From JAAYAY01 sp964429355 (GTDB lineage: Bacteria > Planctomycetota > Planctomycetia > Pirellulales > Thermoguttaceae), in the NCBI GenBank assembly GCA_964429355.1, contig CAYSCH010000020.1, positions 1 through 47,284 on the forward strand: DNA of 47,284 nt. Direction: 5' to 3'. Positions 18,456-28,897 of this stretch are shown here, in pieces. The stretch's first letter is position 1. The number at the start of each line of letters is the position of its first letter. The notes beneath the pieces were generated by a model that saw only the letters and a list, made by a program, of their open reading frames with translations, ran no database searches and was not told the DNA's origin. The position numbers were made by a program, and so were the translations under genes.

Positions 18456-21179
18456 TCACTTTGCGGCCAACAACTTCCTCAGCACTGTCTGGAGAATCCC
18501 TCCGTTTCGGTAATACTCGAGTTCGACCGGCGTATCGATACGGACCTTCACGTCAAAGACGATGGAAGAACCGTCCTCTCGGGTAGCAGTCACACGAACC
18601 CCTCCACCAGGGGCCAATGTGTTATCCGATTGAGGAATGTCGTACAACTCTTCACCGGTCAGCCCCAGGGACTGCCACGTAACTCCGATGGGTAGTTCCA
18701 GGGGCAGCACTCCCATGCCGACAAGATTGCTGCGGTGAATCCGCTCAAAGCTGCTGGCGATCACGGCGCGAACACCCAGCAAATGGGTACCCTTGGCCGC
18801 CCAGTCGCGGCTGCTTCCGGTCCCGTACTCCGCGCCGGCGAGCACGACCAGTGGGACCTTTTCTTCCGCATACCGCAATGCCGCCTCATAAATGGAAGTT
18901 ACCTTGCCGTCTGGAAGGTGGCGGGTGATTCCCCCTTCCGTGCCCGGCGCAAGCTGGTTGCGGATACGGATGTTGGCGAAAGTACCTCGCGTCATCACCC
19001 GATCATTTCCACGCCGCGAGCCGAAACTGTTGAATTCCACTGGCCGAACGCCATGCTCCTGGAGAAATTTGCCGGCCGGCCCATCGGGCTTGATAGACCC
19101 GGCCGGTGATATATGGTCGGTGGTGACCGAGTCCCCCAGGGCGGCCAAAACTCGGGCACCGTAGATGGGCTCGATCGGCCCCGGCTCTGCAGCGAGGTCC
19201 AAAAGGAAAGGCGGTTCCTGGATATAGGTGCTCTGCTCGTCCCAGGCGAAGAGGTGCCCTTCGGCCACCTTGATCGCATTCCAACGCGGATTGGATGAAA
19301 AAACGTCGGCATATTGCTTGCGAAACATCTCCGCCCGAACCACCTTGGTGGCAACGGCGTCCACCTCCTCCGCATGGGGCCAGATATCCTCCAGAAATAC
19401 CGGCTCACCGTCCCTGCCGGTTCCAAGCGGGTCTTTCGTCAGGTCCACGTCGGTCGTGCCCGCCAGGGCGTAGGCGACAACAAGTGGCGGACTGGCAAGA
19501 TAGTTGGCCTTCACCAACGGATTGACGCGACCTTCAAAATTGCGATTCCCGCTAAGAACGGCCGAGGCGACGAGCTTGCCCTCCGTCACGGCCTGGGCCA
19601 CAGGCTCAGGCAGCGGGCCGCTATTGCCGATGCAGGTCATGCAACCGTAGCCCACCGTCGCGAACCCCAGTTGATCGAGAGGCTTGTCGAGGCCCGCCGC
19701 TTTCAGATAGTCCGTCACCACGCGCGAGCCGGGTGCAAGGCTCGTTTTGACATGGCCAGGCACCCGAAGCCCCTTCTCCACCGCCTTCTGGGCCAGTAAA
19801 CCCGCCGCCAGCATGACGCTCGGATTACTCGTGTTCGTACAACTGGTGATGGAAGCAATGACAACCGCGCCGTGTCCAATCTGCTGGGTGCCCCCATGGC
19901 ACTTCACCTCCGCTCTCGCGTCCAGGTCGCTCTCGCTGAGCCCAAAGCCACGTTCTGCCACCGGGGCGACCAAGGCACTGCGGAAGGCACGCTGCATCCG
20001 GGAGAGGGGCACCCGATCCTGCGGCCGTTTCGGTCCCGCCAGACTCGGCTCGACCCTGGACAGGTCCAGGCTGAGCACCTTCGTGTACTTCGGCACAGGA
20101 CTTTCCGGAGTCCGCAGCAATCGCTGCTCCGTCGTGTAGCGTTGCACCAGCTCAACCTCCTCGGCCGTACGCCCAGTCTCACGCAGATACTCGATAGTCT
20201 GGGCGTCGATCGGAAAGAACCCCATCGTGGCTCCATACTCAGGCCCCATGTTGGCCAGAGTGGCCCGGTCGGCCAGCCGCATGGAATCCACACCCGATCC
20301 AAAGTACTCCACAAACTTCCCAACCACGCCCTCCTTGCGAAGCAACTGCACGACCGTCAGCACCAGGTCGGTGGCGTTGGTCCCCATGGGCAGCCGGCCC
20401 GTCAATTCCAGACCGATCACTTCGGGCATCAGCATGTAAAGAGGCTGGCCCAGCATCATCGCTTCGGCCTCGATGCCGCCAACCCCCCAACCGAGCACGC
20501 CAAGCCCGTTGATCATCGTCGTGTGGCTGTCTGTGCCCACCAGGGAGTCGGGCAGGGCAACCGGACCGAGAGCATCCTCGCGGACAAAAACCCCTTTCGC
20601 CAGGTATTCCAGATTGACCTGGTGAATGATCCCGACCGAGGGCGGGATCACGCGAAAGTTGTCAAATGAATCCTGCGCCCAACGAAGCAGTTCATACCGT
20701 TCGCGATTGCGCTCGAACTCGAGGGCCACGTTCGCTTCCAGGGCTTCGGCTGTGCCAAATTGGTCCGTCTGGATCGAGTGATCGATGACCAGATCGACTG
20801 GGATGAGAGGATTGATCTTCGCCGGATCGCCGCCGAGCCGGCTCATCGCACTGCGCATCGCGGCCAGATCCACCACCGCCGGCACTCCGGTGAAGTCCTG
20901 AAGTATCACCCGCGCAGGCATGAAAGGAATTTCCGCCGGGCCGCCGGATCTCGTGCCCCAGGCAGCCAGATTTCGGACGTCCTCTTCGCGTACCGCAAAG
21001 CCATCGCAGTTTCGCAGAACCGATTCAAGCAACACACGGATCGAGAACGGCAGATCGTCAATCCTGGTCAAACCAGCCTGCTCGAGGGCCGAAAGCCGGT
21101 ACAGACCTACCGGCCCCGACGTGGTCTGGAACGTAGCGCGTGCACCGAACGGATCTTGGAAACCTTGCGTCGAAGTCAT
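18456..21179 (-). CDS. acnA: Aconitate hydratase
   Basis: Fe-S enzyme interconverting citrate and isocitrate in the TCA cycle. The 907-residue length and order of segments fit the AcnA/IRP1 type. The [4Fe-4S] cysteines are at Cys447 (in SCTNTSN), Cys513 and Cys516 (in GCMTCIGNSG). LVGTDSHTTMINGLGVLGWG and the C-terminal swivel domain (GAEYGTGSSRDWAAKG) are also clear. The gene stands alone, leftward. IRP-like RNA binding cannot be excluded from sequence but is not indicated. Confidence 0.97.
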   Translation of the reverse strand: MTSTQGFQDPFGARATFQTTSGPVGLYRLSALEQAGLTRIDDLPFSIRVLLESVLRNCDGFAVREEDVRNLAAWGTRSGGPAEIPFMPARVILQDFTGVPAVVDLAAMRSAMSRLGGDPAKINPLIPVDLVIDHSIQTDQFGTAEALEANVALEFERNRERYELLRWAQDSFDNFRVIPPSVGIIHQVNLEYLAKGVFVREDALGPVALPDSLVGTDSHTTMINGLGVLGWGVGGIEAEAMMLGQPLYMLMPEVIGLELTGRLPMGTNATDLVLTVVQLLRKEGVVGKFVEYFGSGVDSMRLADRATLANMGPEYGATMGFFPIDAQTIEYLRETGRTAEEVELVQRYTTEQRLLRTPESPVPKYTKVLSLDLSRVEPSLAGPKRPQDRVPLSRMQRAFRSALVAPVAERGFGLSESDLDARAEVKCHGGTQQIGHGAVVIASITSCTNTSNPSVMLAAGLLAQKAVEKGLRVPGHVKTSLAPGSRVVTDYLKAAGLDKPLDQLGFATVGYGCMTCIGNSGPLPEPVAQAVTEGKLVASAVLSGNRNFEGRVNPLVKANYLASPPLVVAYALAGTTDVDLTKDPLGTGRDGEPVFLEDIWPHAEEVDAVATKVVRAEMFRKQYADVFSSNPRWNAIKVAEGHLFAWDEQSTYIQEPPFLLDLAAEPGPIEPIYGARVLAALGDSVTTDHISPAGSIKPDGPAGKFLQEHGVRPVEFNSFGSRRGNDRVMTRGTFANIRIRNQLAPGTEGGITRHLPDGKVTSIYEAALRYAEEKVPLVVLAGAEYGTGSSRDWAAKGTHLLGVRAVIASSFERIHRSNLVGMGVLPLELPIGVTWQSLGLTGEELYDIPQSDNTLAPGGGVRVTATREDGSSIVFDVKVRIDTPVELEYYRNGGILQTVLRKLLAAK

Positions 21180-21393
21180 CAGGGGACCGAACTCCTCGAT
21201 TGGACTGGCAGGCTGCCCGAAAAAGGCTCGGTCGCCCGGAGCTTGTGCATCGAGCCCATCTCCCGCACAAGATCCAGGGAACTTGTCTCCCTTTCCTCAC
21301 AGCCTGTCAGTTCTGGTTAACCGCCGAACAGGGGAATCTATTCGAGAAATCTTATCCTCTGAGACGATTCCTTGGAACCGGTGGCGGCGGGGT

Positions 21394-22104
21394 TCACCCC
21401 CCTGGAGGCTCGATCCCCAGTAGTTTCCAGGCCTCGGGAAGCGGAGCCACGAACCGCATCGGCAAGTGCGTCATCGGATGGTCGAAGGCCAGAACCCGAG
21501 AATGGAGGGCAATGGCCCGAAGCCGGGGATCTTCGAACTGATGGCCAAAGGTTGCCGTCGCCCCGTATTGAGCGTCGCCAAGCAACGCATGCCCTCGGGA
21601 AGCGCATTGAATCCGAATTTGGTGCATCCGCCCAGTTTCCAACCGGATCTCCAGCCATGTCGATGAGACCAGATGCTGCAACGTGCGATAGTGCATCACC
21701 GCCTCGCGAGCGTCTTCCTCGTCGGGGCTGACGATCTCCGCCTGGGCCACGTCAGGTATCTTGCGCATATAGTCGCACCACATCCCTTCTCCGGGAACAA
21801 CGTGCCCCTCGACCACCGCCCAATAGACCTTCTCCACTCGCCGCGATTCGAATTGCTCCGAGATTCGCCGTGCTGCCCTCGCGTGTTTGGCGAACACCAT
21901 CGCTCCGCTCGCCGGACGGTCGAGCCGATGGGGGACCCCCAGATAGACCCGGCCAGGCTTGTTGTCACGCACCTTGAGGAATCGCCTTATGCGGTCCTCC
22001 AAACTGTCGATGCCCGGTGAGGCTTGAGTAAGCAACCCAGGGGGCTTCGAGACCACCAGGCAAGGCCCCGTCTCACAAAGGATTTCGAATTCTGGTTCAT
22101 CCAT
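21394..22104 (-). CDS. RluA-family pseudouridine synthase
   Basis: The 236-residue product has the catalytic motif HRLDRPASG with Asp62, plus LETGRMHQIRIQCASRGHALLGD in the C-terminal half. It isomerises uridine to pseudouridine in rRNA or tRNA; the exact target cannot be assigned. There is no N-terminal S4 domain, which fits short RluA/RluC/TruC-like members. It is divergent from the DUF1080 gene with a 120-bp shared upstream region. Confidence 0.92.
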   Translation of the reverse strand: MDEPEFEILCETGPCLVVSKPPGLLTQASPGIDSLEDRIRRFLKVRDNKPGRVYLGVPHRLDRPASGAMVFAKHARAARRISEQFESRRVEKVYWAVVEGHVVPGEGMWCDYMRKIPDVAQAEIVSPDEEDAREAVMHYRTLQHLVSSTWLEIRLETGRMHQIRIQCASRGHALLGDAQYGATATFGHQFEDPRLRAIALHSRVLAFDHPMTHLPMRFVAPLPEAWKLLGIEPPGG

Positions 22105-22224
22105 AGTCGCCCCATTGTAATCGACAGCCCGAAGCTTGCATCGGCCGGAGCTGGATTCTAAAGTGGTCCCTATCCTCCGTGGCGAACGTGCCGGCCATTT
22201 TGACTACCACCCAGGACAAAAGCC

Positions 22225-22914
22225 ATGAAACTCTTCCTCTCGCTCGCCTCCGTGACATTTCTCGGGGCCCTTGCCCTCTCCCCCAGCCTGGCCGCAGAAC
22301 CGCAGACCATTGCCCCCGTCGGCCTCTCAGGGCCAAAACCTCCCGAGTCTGTCACTTGGACGGCCTTCAGCGAAATCGAGGGGACTCAACTCGAAGACGT
22401 CTGGACCATCACCCCCGAGGAAATCGTCTGTAAAGGAACTCCTCGCGGCTACCTCCGTACGAACCAGGACTTCACAGACTTCGTGCTCCAGCTCGATTGG
22501 CGATGGCCCAACGACCAGCCTGGTAAGGGGGGGATTCTGATCCGCACGACCGGCAACGACAAAATCTGGCCGAAAAGTCTGGAAGCTCAAATCAACGCCG
22601 GTGATGCCGGAGATTTCTGGGGCCTGGGCGGTTATCGCCTGGCCGGTCCCCCAGAGCGTATGAAGACGCTCGAAAGCGAACAGTTCGGAACGCTCGTCAA
22701 CCTGAAGAAGACCCAGGCTGTCGAGCACACGGCCGGCCAGTGGAACCATTACGAAATCATTGCCCGGGGTGGCGAAGTCACGCTCAAGATCAATGGCAAA
22801 GAAGTCAACAGAACAACCTCGTGCGACGTGGTCCCCGGAAAGATCTGCCTGACTTCCGAAGGCAGCGAAATCCACTTCCGCAACGTGAAGATCCAGAACA
22901 CTTCCACCAAGTGA
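22225..22914 (+). CDS. Secreted DUF1080 (3-keto-disaccharide hydrolase-like) protein
   Basis: The 229-residue product has a signal peptide (residues 1-23, cleavage near SLAAEP) followed by a single jelly-roll domain of the DUF1080 family. That family is very abundant in planctomycetes and includes 3-keto-glycoside hydrolases. Typical segments are GYLRTNQDFTDFVLQLDWRW, GNDKIWPKSLEAQI and WNHYEIIARGGEVTLKING. Substrate unknown. It stands alone. Confidence 0.92.
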   Translation: MKLFLSLASVTFLGALALSPSLAAEPQTIAPVGLSGPKPPESVTWTAFSEIEGTQLEDVWTITPEEIVCKGTPRGYLRTNQDFTDFVLQLDWRWPNDQPGKGGILIRTTGNDKIWPKSLEAQINAGDAGDFWGLGGYRLAGPPERMKTLESEQFGTLVNLKKTQAVEHTAGQWNHYEIIARGGEVTLKINGKEVNRTTSCDVVPGKICLTSEGSEIHFRNVKIQNTSTK

Positions 22915-23369
22915 AGAAATTCTCGTTGGTTGGAATACCTGCTTTAGGCTGCAGCCGGCGTCCCTCTCCTACCTGCGTCCTCTCTGACGCCGCACGTCGG
23001 TCTTCGACGGCACACGTCTGTCTTCTCTGTGGGCCTGGATCGTAACCTCGCCAACAGCTGTCATTGCTGGCGATGATTTCCCCTCGCCATTCCCGTGAGT
23101 CGCGGGTTTGCGGGAGGGTGCCAGCGCTCGGCAAGCTTACGATCAAGGCCTTCTCTGTGTGCCACAAATCTTTTCTGATTAAACGTTTACGCCATTCCCC
23201 TACGCCAGCTTGTCCTCCCGCTTCCGTAGTCATTTTACGGGTCCCCCGCCCGACCGCGGAGGGATTTTCCTATAAGGAGCTGAAGGTTTGGGCAAAGTTT
23301 GTCGATTATTCCTATCACGTAATCTTTTCGGATTGCGCAGAGATTTCGTGATTACCCCCAATTTGAGTG
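22915..23369 (+). other. Gene-free stretch upstream of the secretin gene
   Basis: About 455 bp without a credible frame. It becomes more AT-rich from 23160 and should carry the secretin promoter, but no confident -35/-10 pair could be picked. Confidence 0.6.
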
Positions 23370-26300
23370 ATGGATTCCAGGAATCCGACAATGACCAGAC
23401 CGCTAACGTGCGCTTCAGACAGGGTAGTTGGTGTCCGTTGGTGGACTTTGGCAGCAGTCCTAATGGCACTGCCATCGCTTTGCACAAATGCCAAGGGAGA
23501 CGAATTTCGGCGTCCGATCTATTCGGCCACGCCGACTGTTCATCAGGAAACGGGCTATCCAGGGCCTGCAACCGTCCCCCCCGCCTATCCGGCGAACGGT
23601 TCTACCGCCGGGCTTCGTCAGGCAACCTTCACGGACGCGGCGGCCGGTGGGCCCGCACCCGTGTTGCGAGCCTACGCCTGCACACCGGCCCAAGGCACCG
23701 TGCTCGATGCCACACTGAACGAACAGTTCGGTGGGCAGGGCAACGTTCGCATCGTCCATGACCCGAAAACGAGCCAGCTGCTCGTGATGGCACCCGAGCC
23801 GATCCAGCAGCAGGTTGCGCCGCAGATGCTTGCCGTGTCCGCCGTGGCGCCGCAACCCATCGCCATGCAGCCGCCGGTCGCCCGTGCACCCGTCTCAGCG
23901 CCGGGAAACATCCTCCGCAAGGAATATCAACTCCGGCACGCAACGGCAGCTCGCCTGGAATCGGTCCTCGGAGTCGCGCTCGGAACCAGGTGGAGTCAGG
24001 TACCGCAGCCCGCTGGAGCTCCTTCGGCCTTCCGGCTGGTGGTTGCCGGACGCCCCGATTTCACCTTTCGCTTCGACCATGGCACAAACCGAATGTTACT
24101 CGAAGGTCCGAGCGGTAGATCCTATGACGCGTGCATCCGTCTGATTGAATCCCTCGATGCTCCCCCGTCAACCAACGAGCAAAGCCGATGCCTTTTGGCG
24201 CTCACGTCGCTCACGACGGACGATCTTGCCGGCACCGTCAATGCGATCCATGCCAGCAACGGCCCGGTTGCGCCGCGCAGAAGCACAATTGGCCCCAGCA
24301 ACATCCTCCTGGCCCAGGCGGCAGGGCCAGTTCCTCCGGCGGCCGTGCCCGGTGCCGCTCCCAACGAAGAAGTCACCGCAACCGTGCCGATTCCCGGAAC
24401 GGGCGAAGGCGCACCCGCCGGCGCGGGCCTCATCGGGCCCGTTCAGATCGAGATGATTGACGGACTCGACTCCCTGATCATCAAGGGCAACAAGAGAGAC
24501 GTCCAGCAAGTTGTGGATTTGATCCGTCAGATCGAACAGATGGGCGAGGTGACGGAACCGGCCGTGGTGGTCCATCCCCTCACACACGTCAACTGTGAAG
24601 CCTTGGCCACGCTCGTCACCACCCTCTACAGCGAGGTTTTCTCACTCCGGCAGGGAACCGTAAGTATCACGGCGCTTGTCAAACCGAACGCCCTCCTTTT
24701 GATCGGACGTCCCGAAAGCGTGGAAACCGTCGTCAACCTCGTCAAGCGGCTCGACACCCCCGTTCCGCCCGAGTCCCAGTTCAAGGTCTTTCGCCTGCGC
24801 TATGCGGCTGCGGGAACTGCCCAGGAAACGATCGAACAGTTCTTCCAGGACTCCGAAGGCGAACAACTCGCCGCGCTCGGGGTACGCGTCCGCGTGCTTG
24901 CCGACGTCCGCAGCAATTCGTTGATCGTCAGGGCAAGCCCCCGCGATATGCTCGAGGTGGGGCACATGATCGCCGAGATCGACACACGCGATGCCGCCGC
25001 CGTCAACGACCTGCGCGTCTTTAAATTGAAAAACTCCCTCGCCGAGGACCTCCAACCGATTCTGCAGAACGCGATCAACGGTCAAGGAACCGGCCAGAAC
25101 CAACAACAACAGAACGCCGAGGAAAAATCCGTCGGTCTGCGGTTTGTGACCATCGATTCCGCGGGCCAGAAACTGCTCAGTTCGGGCATTCTCACCGACG
25201 TTCGTGTGACGGCCGACCCCCGCGCCAACGCTCTCCTCGTTTCGGCTGCGGCCGAAAGCATGCCGCTCATCGAAGCCTTGATCCATCAGCTCGATCAGCT
25301 TCCCGTGGCCGAAGCCCAGTTGAAGGTATTCACCATCGTCAACGGCGATGCAGCCGCCTTGGTCGAAATGCTCGAGGCCCTCTTCGGCCAGGCCACGACC
25401 AACCAGAACGAACCGCCCGTGCGGACCGGTGCGGCGGAGGGCGACAGCTCCCTCGTTTCCCTTCGGTTTGCCACCGACGTTCGCACCAACAGCATCATCA
25501 CCTCCGGTTCGGTCGGCGACCTGGCCGTGGTCGAGGCGATTCTCCTGCGACTCGACGAAAGCGAAGTCAAGAGTCGCAAGACGACCGTCTATCGCCTGAA
25601 AAATGCCCCTGCCGAAGACGTCGCGGAGGCGATCAATCAGTACCTCGACGACGAACGCACGGTTCGTGAAGACCAGGAAGATCTGTTCAGTACCTTTGAG
25701 ATCTTCGAACAGGAGGTCATTGTCGTGGCCGAGGCCGTCAGCAACAGCCTCATCGTCAGCGCCACTCCCGACTACTATGAGGAGATCGCCGACCTGGTCG
25801 AGCAACTCGACGAGCGCCCCGCNNNNNNNNNNTGATCCAGGTCCTGATCGCCGAAGTCCACCTCAACGACACCGAAGAGTTCGGCATCGAAATGGGCCTC
25901 CAGGACTCGATCCTCTTTGACCGGAGCCTCCTCGGAAATATCAGTACCATTACCAATTCCGAACAAACGTCGATCGCCGGCACCACCACCACCTTCACGG
26001 AGGAGGTCATCACGTCGGCCACGAATGAGCCCGGCTTCCTGTTCAACGACTTGACAAACCCCTTGGGAAACAGCGGAGCTTCCAAGGCATTGGCCAGTGC
26101 CAATGTCGTCGGCACGCAGGGGCTCTCCAATTTCGGTGTGGGCCGACTCAACAGCGAGCTCGGCTTCGGCGGGCTGGTCATGTCCGCCTCCAGCGAGTCG
26201 GTCAGCATGTTGCTCCGAGCCCTCAAGGAAGACCGCCGTATCAACATCCTCAGCCGGCCCCAGATCATGACCCTCGACAATCAGGGTGCCAATATCCAGG

Positions 26301-27178
26301 TCGGCGAACGTGTCCCCCGTGTCACCGGCACGGAAACGAATGAGTCCGGCGGACTGACCAACACGGTGACCATGGAAGACGTCGGTTTGATCGTCGGCGT
26401 CACCCCGCGAATCAGTCCCGACGGCCTGGTGGTCATGGAAATCGACGCCGAAAAATCCGAAGTCGGACCGGAGGCCGAAGGAATCCCCATCTCCGTGTCG
26501 GAAGGCACGGTTATCCGCAGCCCTCGTATCAACACCATCACCGCTGCCACCACGGTCAGTGCGCTCGACGGGCAGACCGTCGTCCTCGGCGGTTTGATCA
26601 CAAACGCCAAGACGAAGGTCGACCGGCGCGTGCCCTTCCTCTCGGAAATCCCCGTCCTCGGGGAACTGTTTCGCTATCGCGGGTTTACGAGCGAACGCAA
26701 TGAGCTGCTCATCGTGTTGACACCCCGTATCGTCAATAGCGAACAGGACGCCCAACTCGTCATGCAAGAAGAAGCCGCTCGCATGAACTGGTGCTTACAC
26801 GATGTTCTCGACATGCACGAGGAGGTTGCCTTCCGGCCCCGGAATGGCCAGTGGGGCGACAACGAGACAGACACCATCTACCCCGACGGCAAAGCCCCCG
26901 CCGAAGAGCTCGAACCGCTGGAAAACCTGCCGCTCACCCCACCTGCCAACCCACCTGCCAACCCGGCCGAAACACCCACGCCGGCTCCTGCGGCGGGAAC
27001 GCACGGCTACTACTCTCCCCCCTCGCAGAATCGCGGGGTGGCACCGGCCAGCTACGAATCCCAAACCGGTATCGGAGGGCGAGACCCCAATGGTGTTTAC
27101 CCCGCCACAGGCACCTACCGCCCTGACACGCCGGTCTATCCATCCACCCCTTCCTACCCGTCTACATCAGGCTATTGA
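23370..27178 (+). CDS. Very long secretin (GspD/PilQ superfamily), interrupted by an assembly gap
   Basis: Outer-membrane channel protein of about 1270 residues. After a signal segment come several N-domain (secretin_N/STN-like) modules, seen as repeated blocks such as VFRLRYAAAGTAQETIEQFF, VFKLKNSLAEDLQPIL, VFTIVNGDAAALVEMLEALF and VYRLKNAPAEDVAEAI. The pore domain starts with IQVLIAEVHLNDTEEFGIE and includes NILSRPQIMTLDN and VVLGGLITNAKTK. A Pro-rich tail ends the protein. Ten Ns at 25823-25832 put the halves in different frames. The flanking codons need a gap of 3n+2 bases, so the placeholder length is wrong and this is not a real frameshift. ATG 23370 or 23391 may be the start. Confidence 0.9.
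25823..25832. other. Assembly gap (10 N) inside the secretin gene
   Basis: Placeholder that breaks the frame between DERPA and IQVLIAEV. A true length of 3n+2 restores a single secretin. Confidence 0.95.
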
Positions 27179-27207
27179 CATAATCGAGTTGCAAGGAAAT
27201 CGTTCCC

Positions 27208-28152
27208 ATGAGAGACTGGTTTCAAACAATGGCAGTACGCGGCTGGTGCCTCCTGCTGGTGACAATCGCCTGTCTGTCGCATGGATGTGCCCAACTGGAT
27301 GTAGACAAGTCCTTCTCCGTTCCCTTCTTTGGCAAAGACAAGGACAAACCCAGGACTCCAAGCCGGGTGGTCACCGTCTGGGTCGACACGATCCGCTATA
27401 CCCAGGGCATGGCTCCCACTCGCGGTTTCGGTGGTCGCCTGGTGTTCTATGAAGAAGGCGAGAAGGAACCGGTCAAGGTCGAAGGCGACCTGGTGATCTA
27501 TGCCTTCGACGAAGATGGGCGAGAGGCGGCCGATCCCCGTCCCACGCGAAAATACGTCTTCCGCGCCGATCAATTGGATGCCCACCATAGCGAATCCAAA
27601 GTGGGCCACTCCTACAGTTTCTTCGTGCCCTGGGACGAGGTGGGCGGCTACCGCAAAGAAATCAGCCTCATCGCTCGCTTCCAGCCCAAATCGGGCGCCA
27701 CCGTGGTCAGCGAACAGACAAAACACATCCTCCCAGGAAAACCCTTGCCGGAGGAGATGCAGACCGCCCAAACCGAACCGGCCCCTTCCTCGTCCCAAGC
27801 AGTCCAGCCGGCCTCCTTCAATTCGTCGCCGGCCGAGATCCGGCGCCGCATGAAGACGGCCACCATTCCCGTGCCGCAAACATTTGGGCAACAGATTCCC
27901 AAGGCCCAGGTCCGCGAACGGTTCACTCGTTCACAACCTCAGGCACCGGCTGCAGCAGGGCAGGCGTTTCCGGAACAGCAGACGCAGGCGATTCAACCTG
28001 CAATAGATTCTCAACCTTCCACACCCCTCCCTCAAGCATCGCCAGACGCTCCGCCAAAACGCGGTCGTGTTCGGTCGCAACCAAACCTCGCAAAGTGGCA
28101 GTCCCCTGCTCGATTGACACCTGCAAAGGCGAACGCTTCTGAATCCAACTAG
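27208..28152 (+). CDS. Probable lipoprotein next to the secretin
   Basis: The 314-residue product has an N-terminal hydrophobic segment ending LSHGC, a plausible though imperfect lipobox. The middle (about residues 50-175) is a conserved-looking beta-rich domain (VVTVWVDTIRYTQGMAPTRGFGG, SYSFFVPWDEVGGYRKEISL). The last 120 residues are Pro/Gln/Ala-rich. It starts 29 bp after the secretin stop, so cotranscription and a joint role are likely; it may be a pilotin-like or accessory protein, but this is not shown. Its last 230 bp overlap the leftward BON-domain gene. Confidence 0.75.
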   Translation: MRDWFQTMAVRGWCLLLVTIACLSHGCAQLDVDKSFSVPFFGKDKDKPRTPSRVVTVWVDTIRYTQGMAPTRGFGGRLVFYEEGEKEPVKVEGDLVIYAFDEDGREAADPRPTRKYVFRADQLDAHHSESKVGHSYSFFVPWDEVGGYRKEISLIARFQPKSGATVVSEQTKHILPGKPLPEEMQTAQTEPAPSSSQAVQPASFNSSPAEIRRRMKTATIPVPQTFGQQIPKAQVRERFTRSQPQAPAAAGQAFPEQQTQAIQPAIDSQPSTPLPQASPDAPPKRGRVRSQPNLAKWQSPARLTPAKANASESN

Positions 28153-28654
28153 ATCGTTCCATCCGGCCCGCCAGTTTCGAAGCAACGGCGGCAGGGGCCA
28201 GCGACGCAGCTATGTTAGCAGGGTCCGGCCGGGTGAAACCGAGCTGCAGGACGACGCGAACCTCGTCCTGCTGGCGGCCTCGCCCGCGGCTCTGGTTGAC
28301 GTTCGCCTGACGGTTGCTCCCGCCGCCACCGCGGCGGGTGTTTCGGGATGCTTGTCCGCCGCCGCTGGCCGCCTCAGAAGTGGCAGCACCCACGAACCCT
28401 CTGTCTTCCGTGTCGGCACCCACAAAAGCCCCCTGCCGATTCTCCCGCATGTAGCGTGCGTTCGTGTCGACCTGGCCGGCAGTTCCCACGCCGAAATTGC
28501 CTGAGCTCCCCTGGCCCCCCCCCGTGTTGCCGCCCACACTGAACGCCTGGTTGCCGGTTCCCGTTCCGCCCGAGCTTTGCCGCTGGGCAAATGCACTCTC
28601 CGCCACCAGGCCCATCGCCAGGGCAAGACTCACAACGATCATTGGGCGACGCAT
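27923..28654 (-). CDS. Secreted Gly-rich protein with a C-terminal BON-like domain
   Basis: The 243-residue product has a signal peptide (cleavage near ESAFAQ). A Gly/Ser/Asn-rich low-complexity middle follows (residues about 25-125), then a BON-like domain (WIQKRSPLQVSIEQGTATLR, VLAERLAMLEGGVWKVENLL). BON domains bind phospholipid or occur in periplasmic and secretin-associated proteins. GGGAGAG precedes the ATG. The 3' part lies antisense to the end of the lipoprotein gene. Confidence 0.78.
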   Translation of the reverse strand: MRRPMIVVSLALAMGLVAESAFAQRQSSGGTGTGNQAFSVGGNTGGGQGSSGNFGVGTAGQVDTNARYMRENRQGAFVGADTEDRGFVGAATSEAASGGGQASRNTRRGGGGSNRQANVNQSRGRGRQQDEVRVVLQLGFTRPDPANIAASLAPAAVASKLAGRMERSSWIQKRSPLQVSIEQGTATLRGLVATEHDRVLAERLAMLEGGVWKVENLLQVESPASAVPETPALLQPVPEVVNE

Positions 28655-28897
28655 GGCACTCTCCCTTCAGAAACTCATCTCCGTTCCAGGTGACGGTCCT
28701 TACCTACATCGTACAGCTAAGCCCGCCCGGTACAATACACCGCTTGGCATCTGCACAACGCGAGTGTCCAGCGAAACTTACCGAATCTGCCATCCACCGG
28801 TGCAAGCGGTCGTAGGGGCCGTGCCGGTCGACGGGGCTATCGGTGCCATGCAGAAGACAACGCTTTTGCCGCCGTCGGGATGGGCTTTCAGAGCGAA

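Noticed and set aside
24642..25805. 387-codon minus-strand frame
   Set aside because: Shadow of the secretin N-domain repeats; no domain or ribosome binding site.
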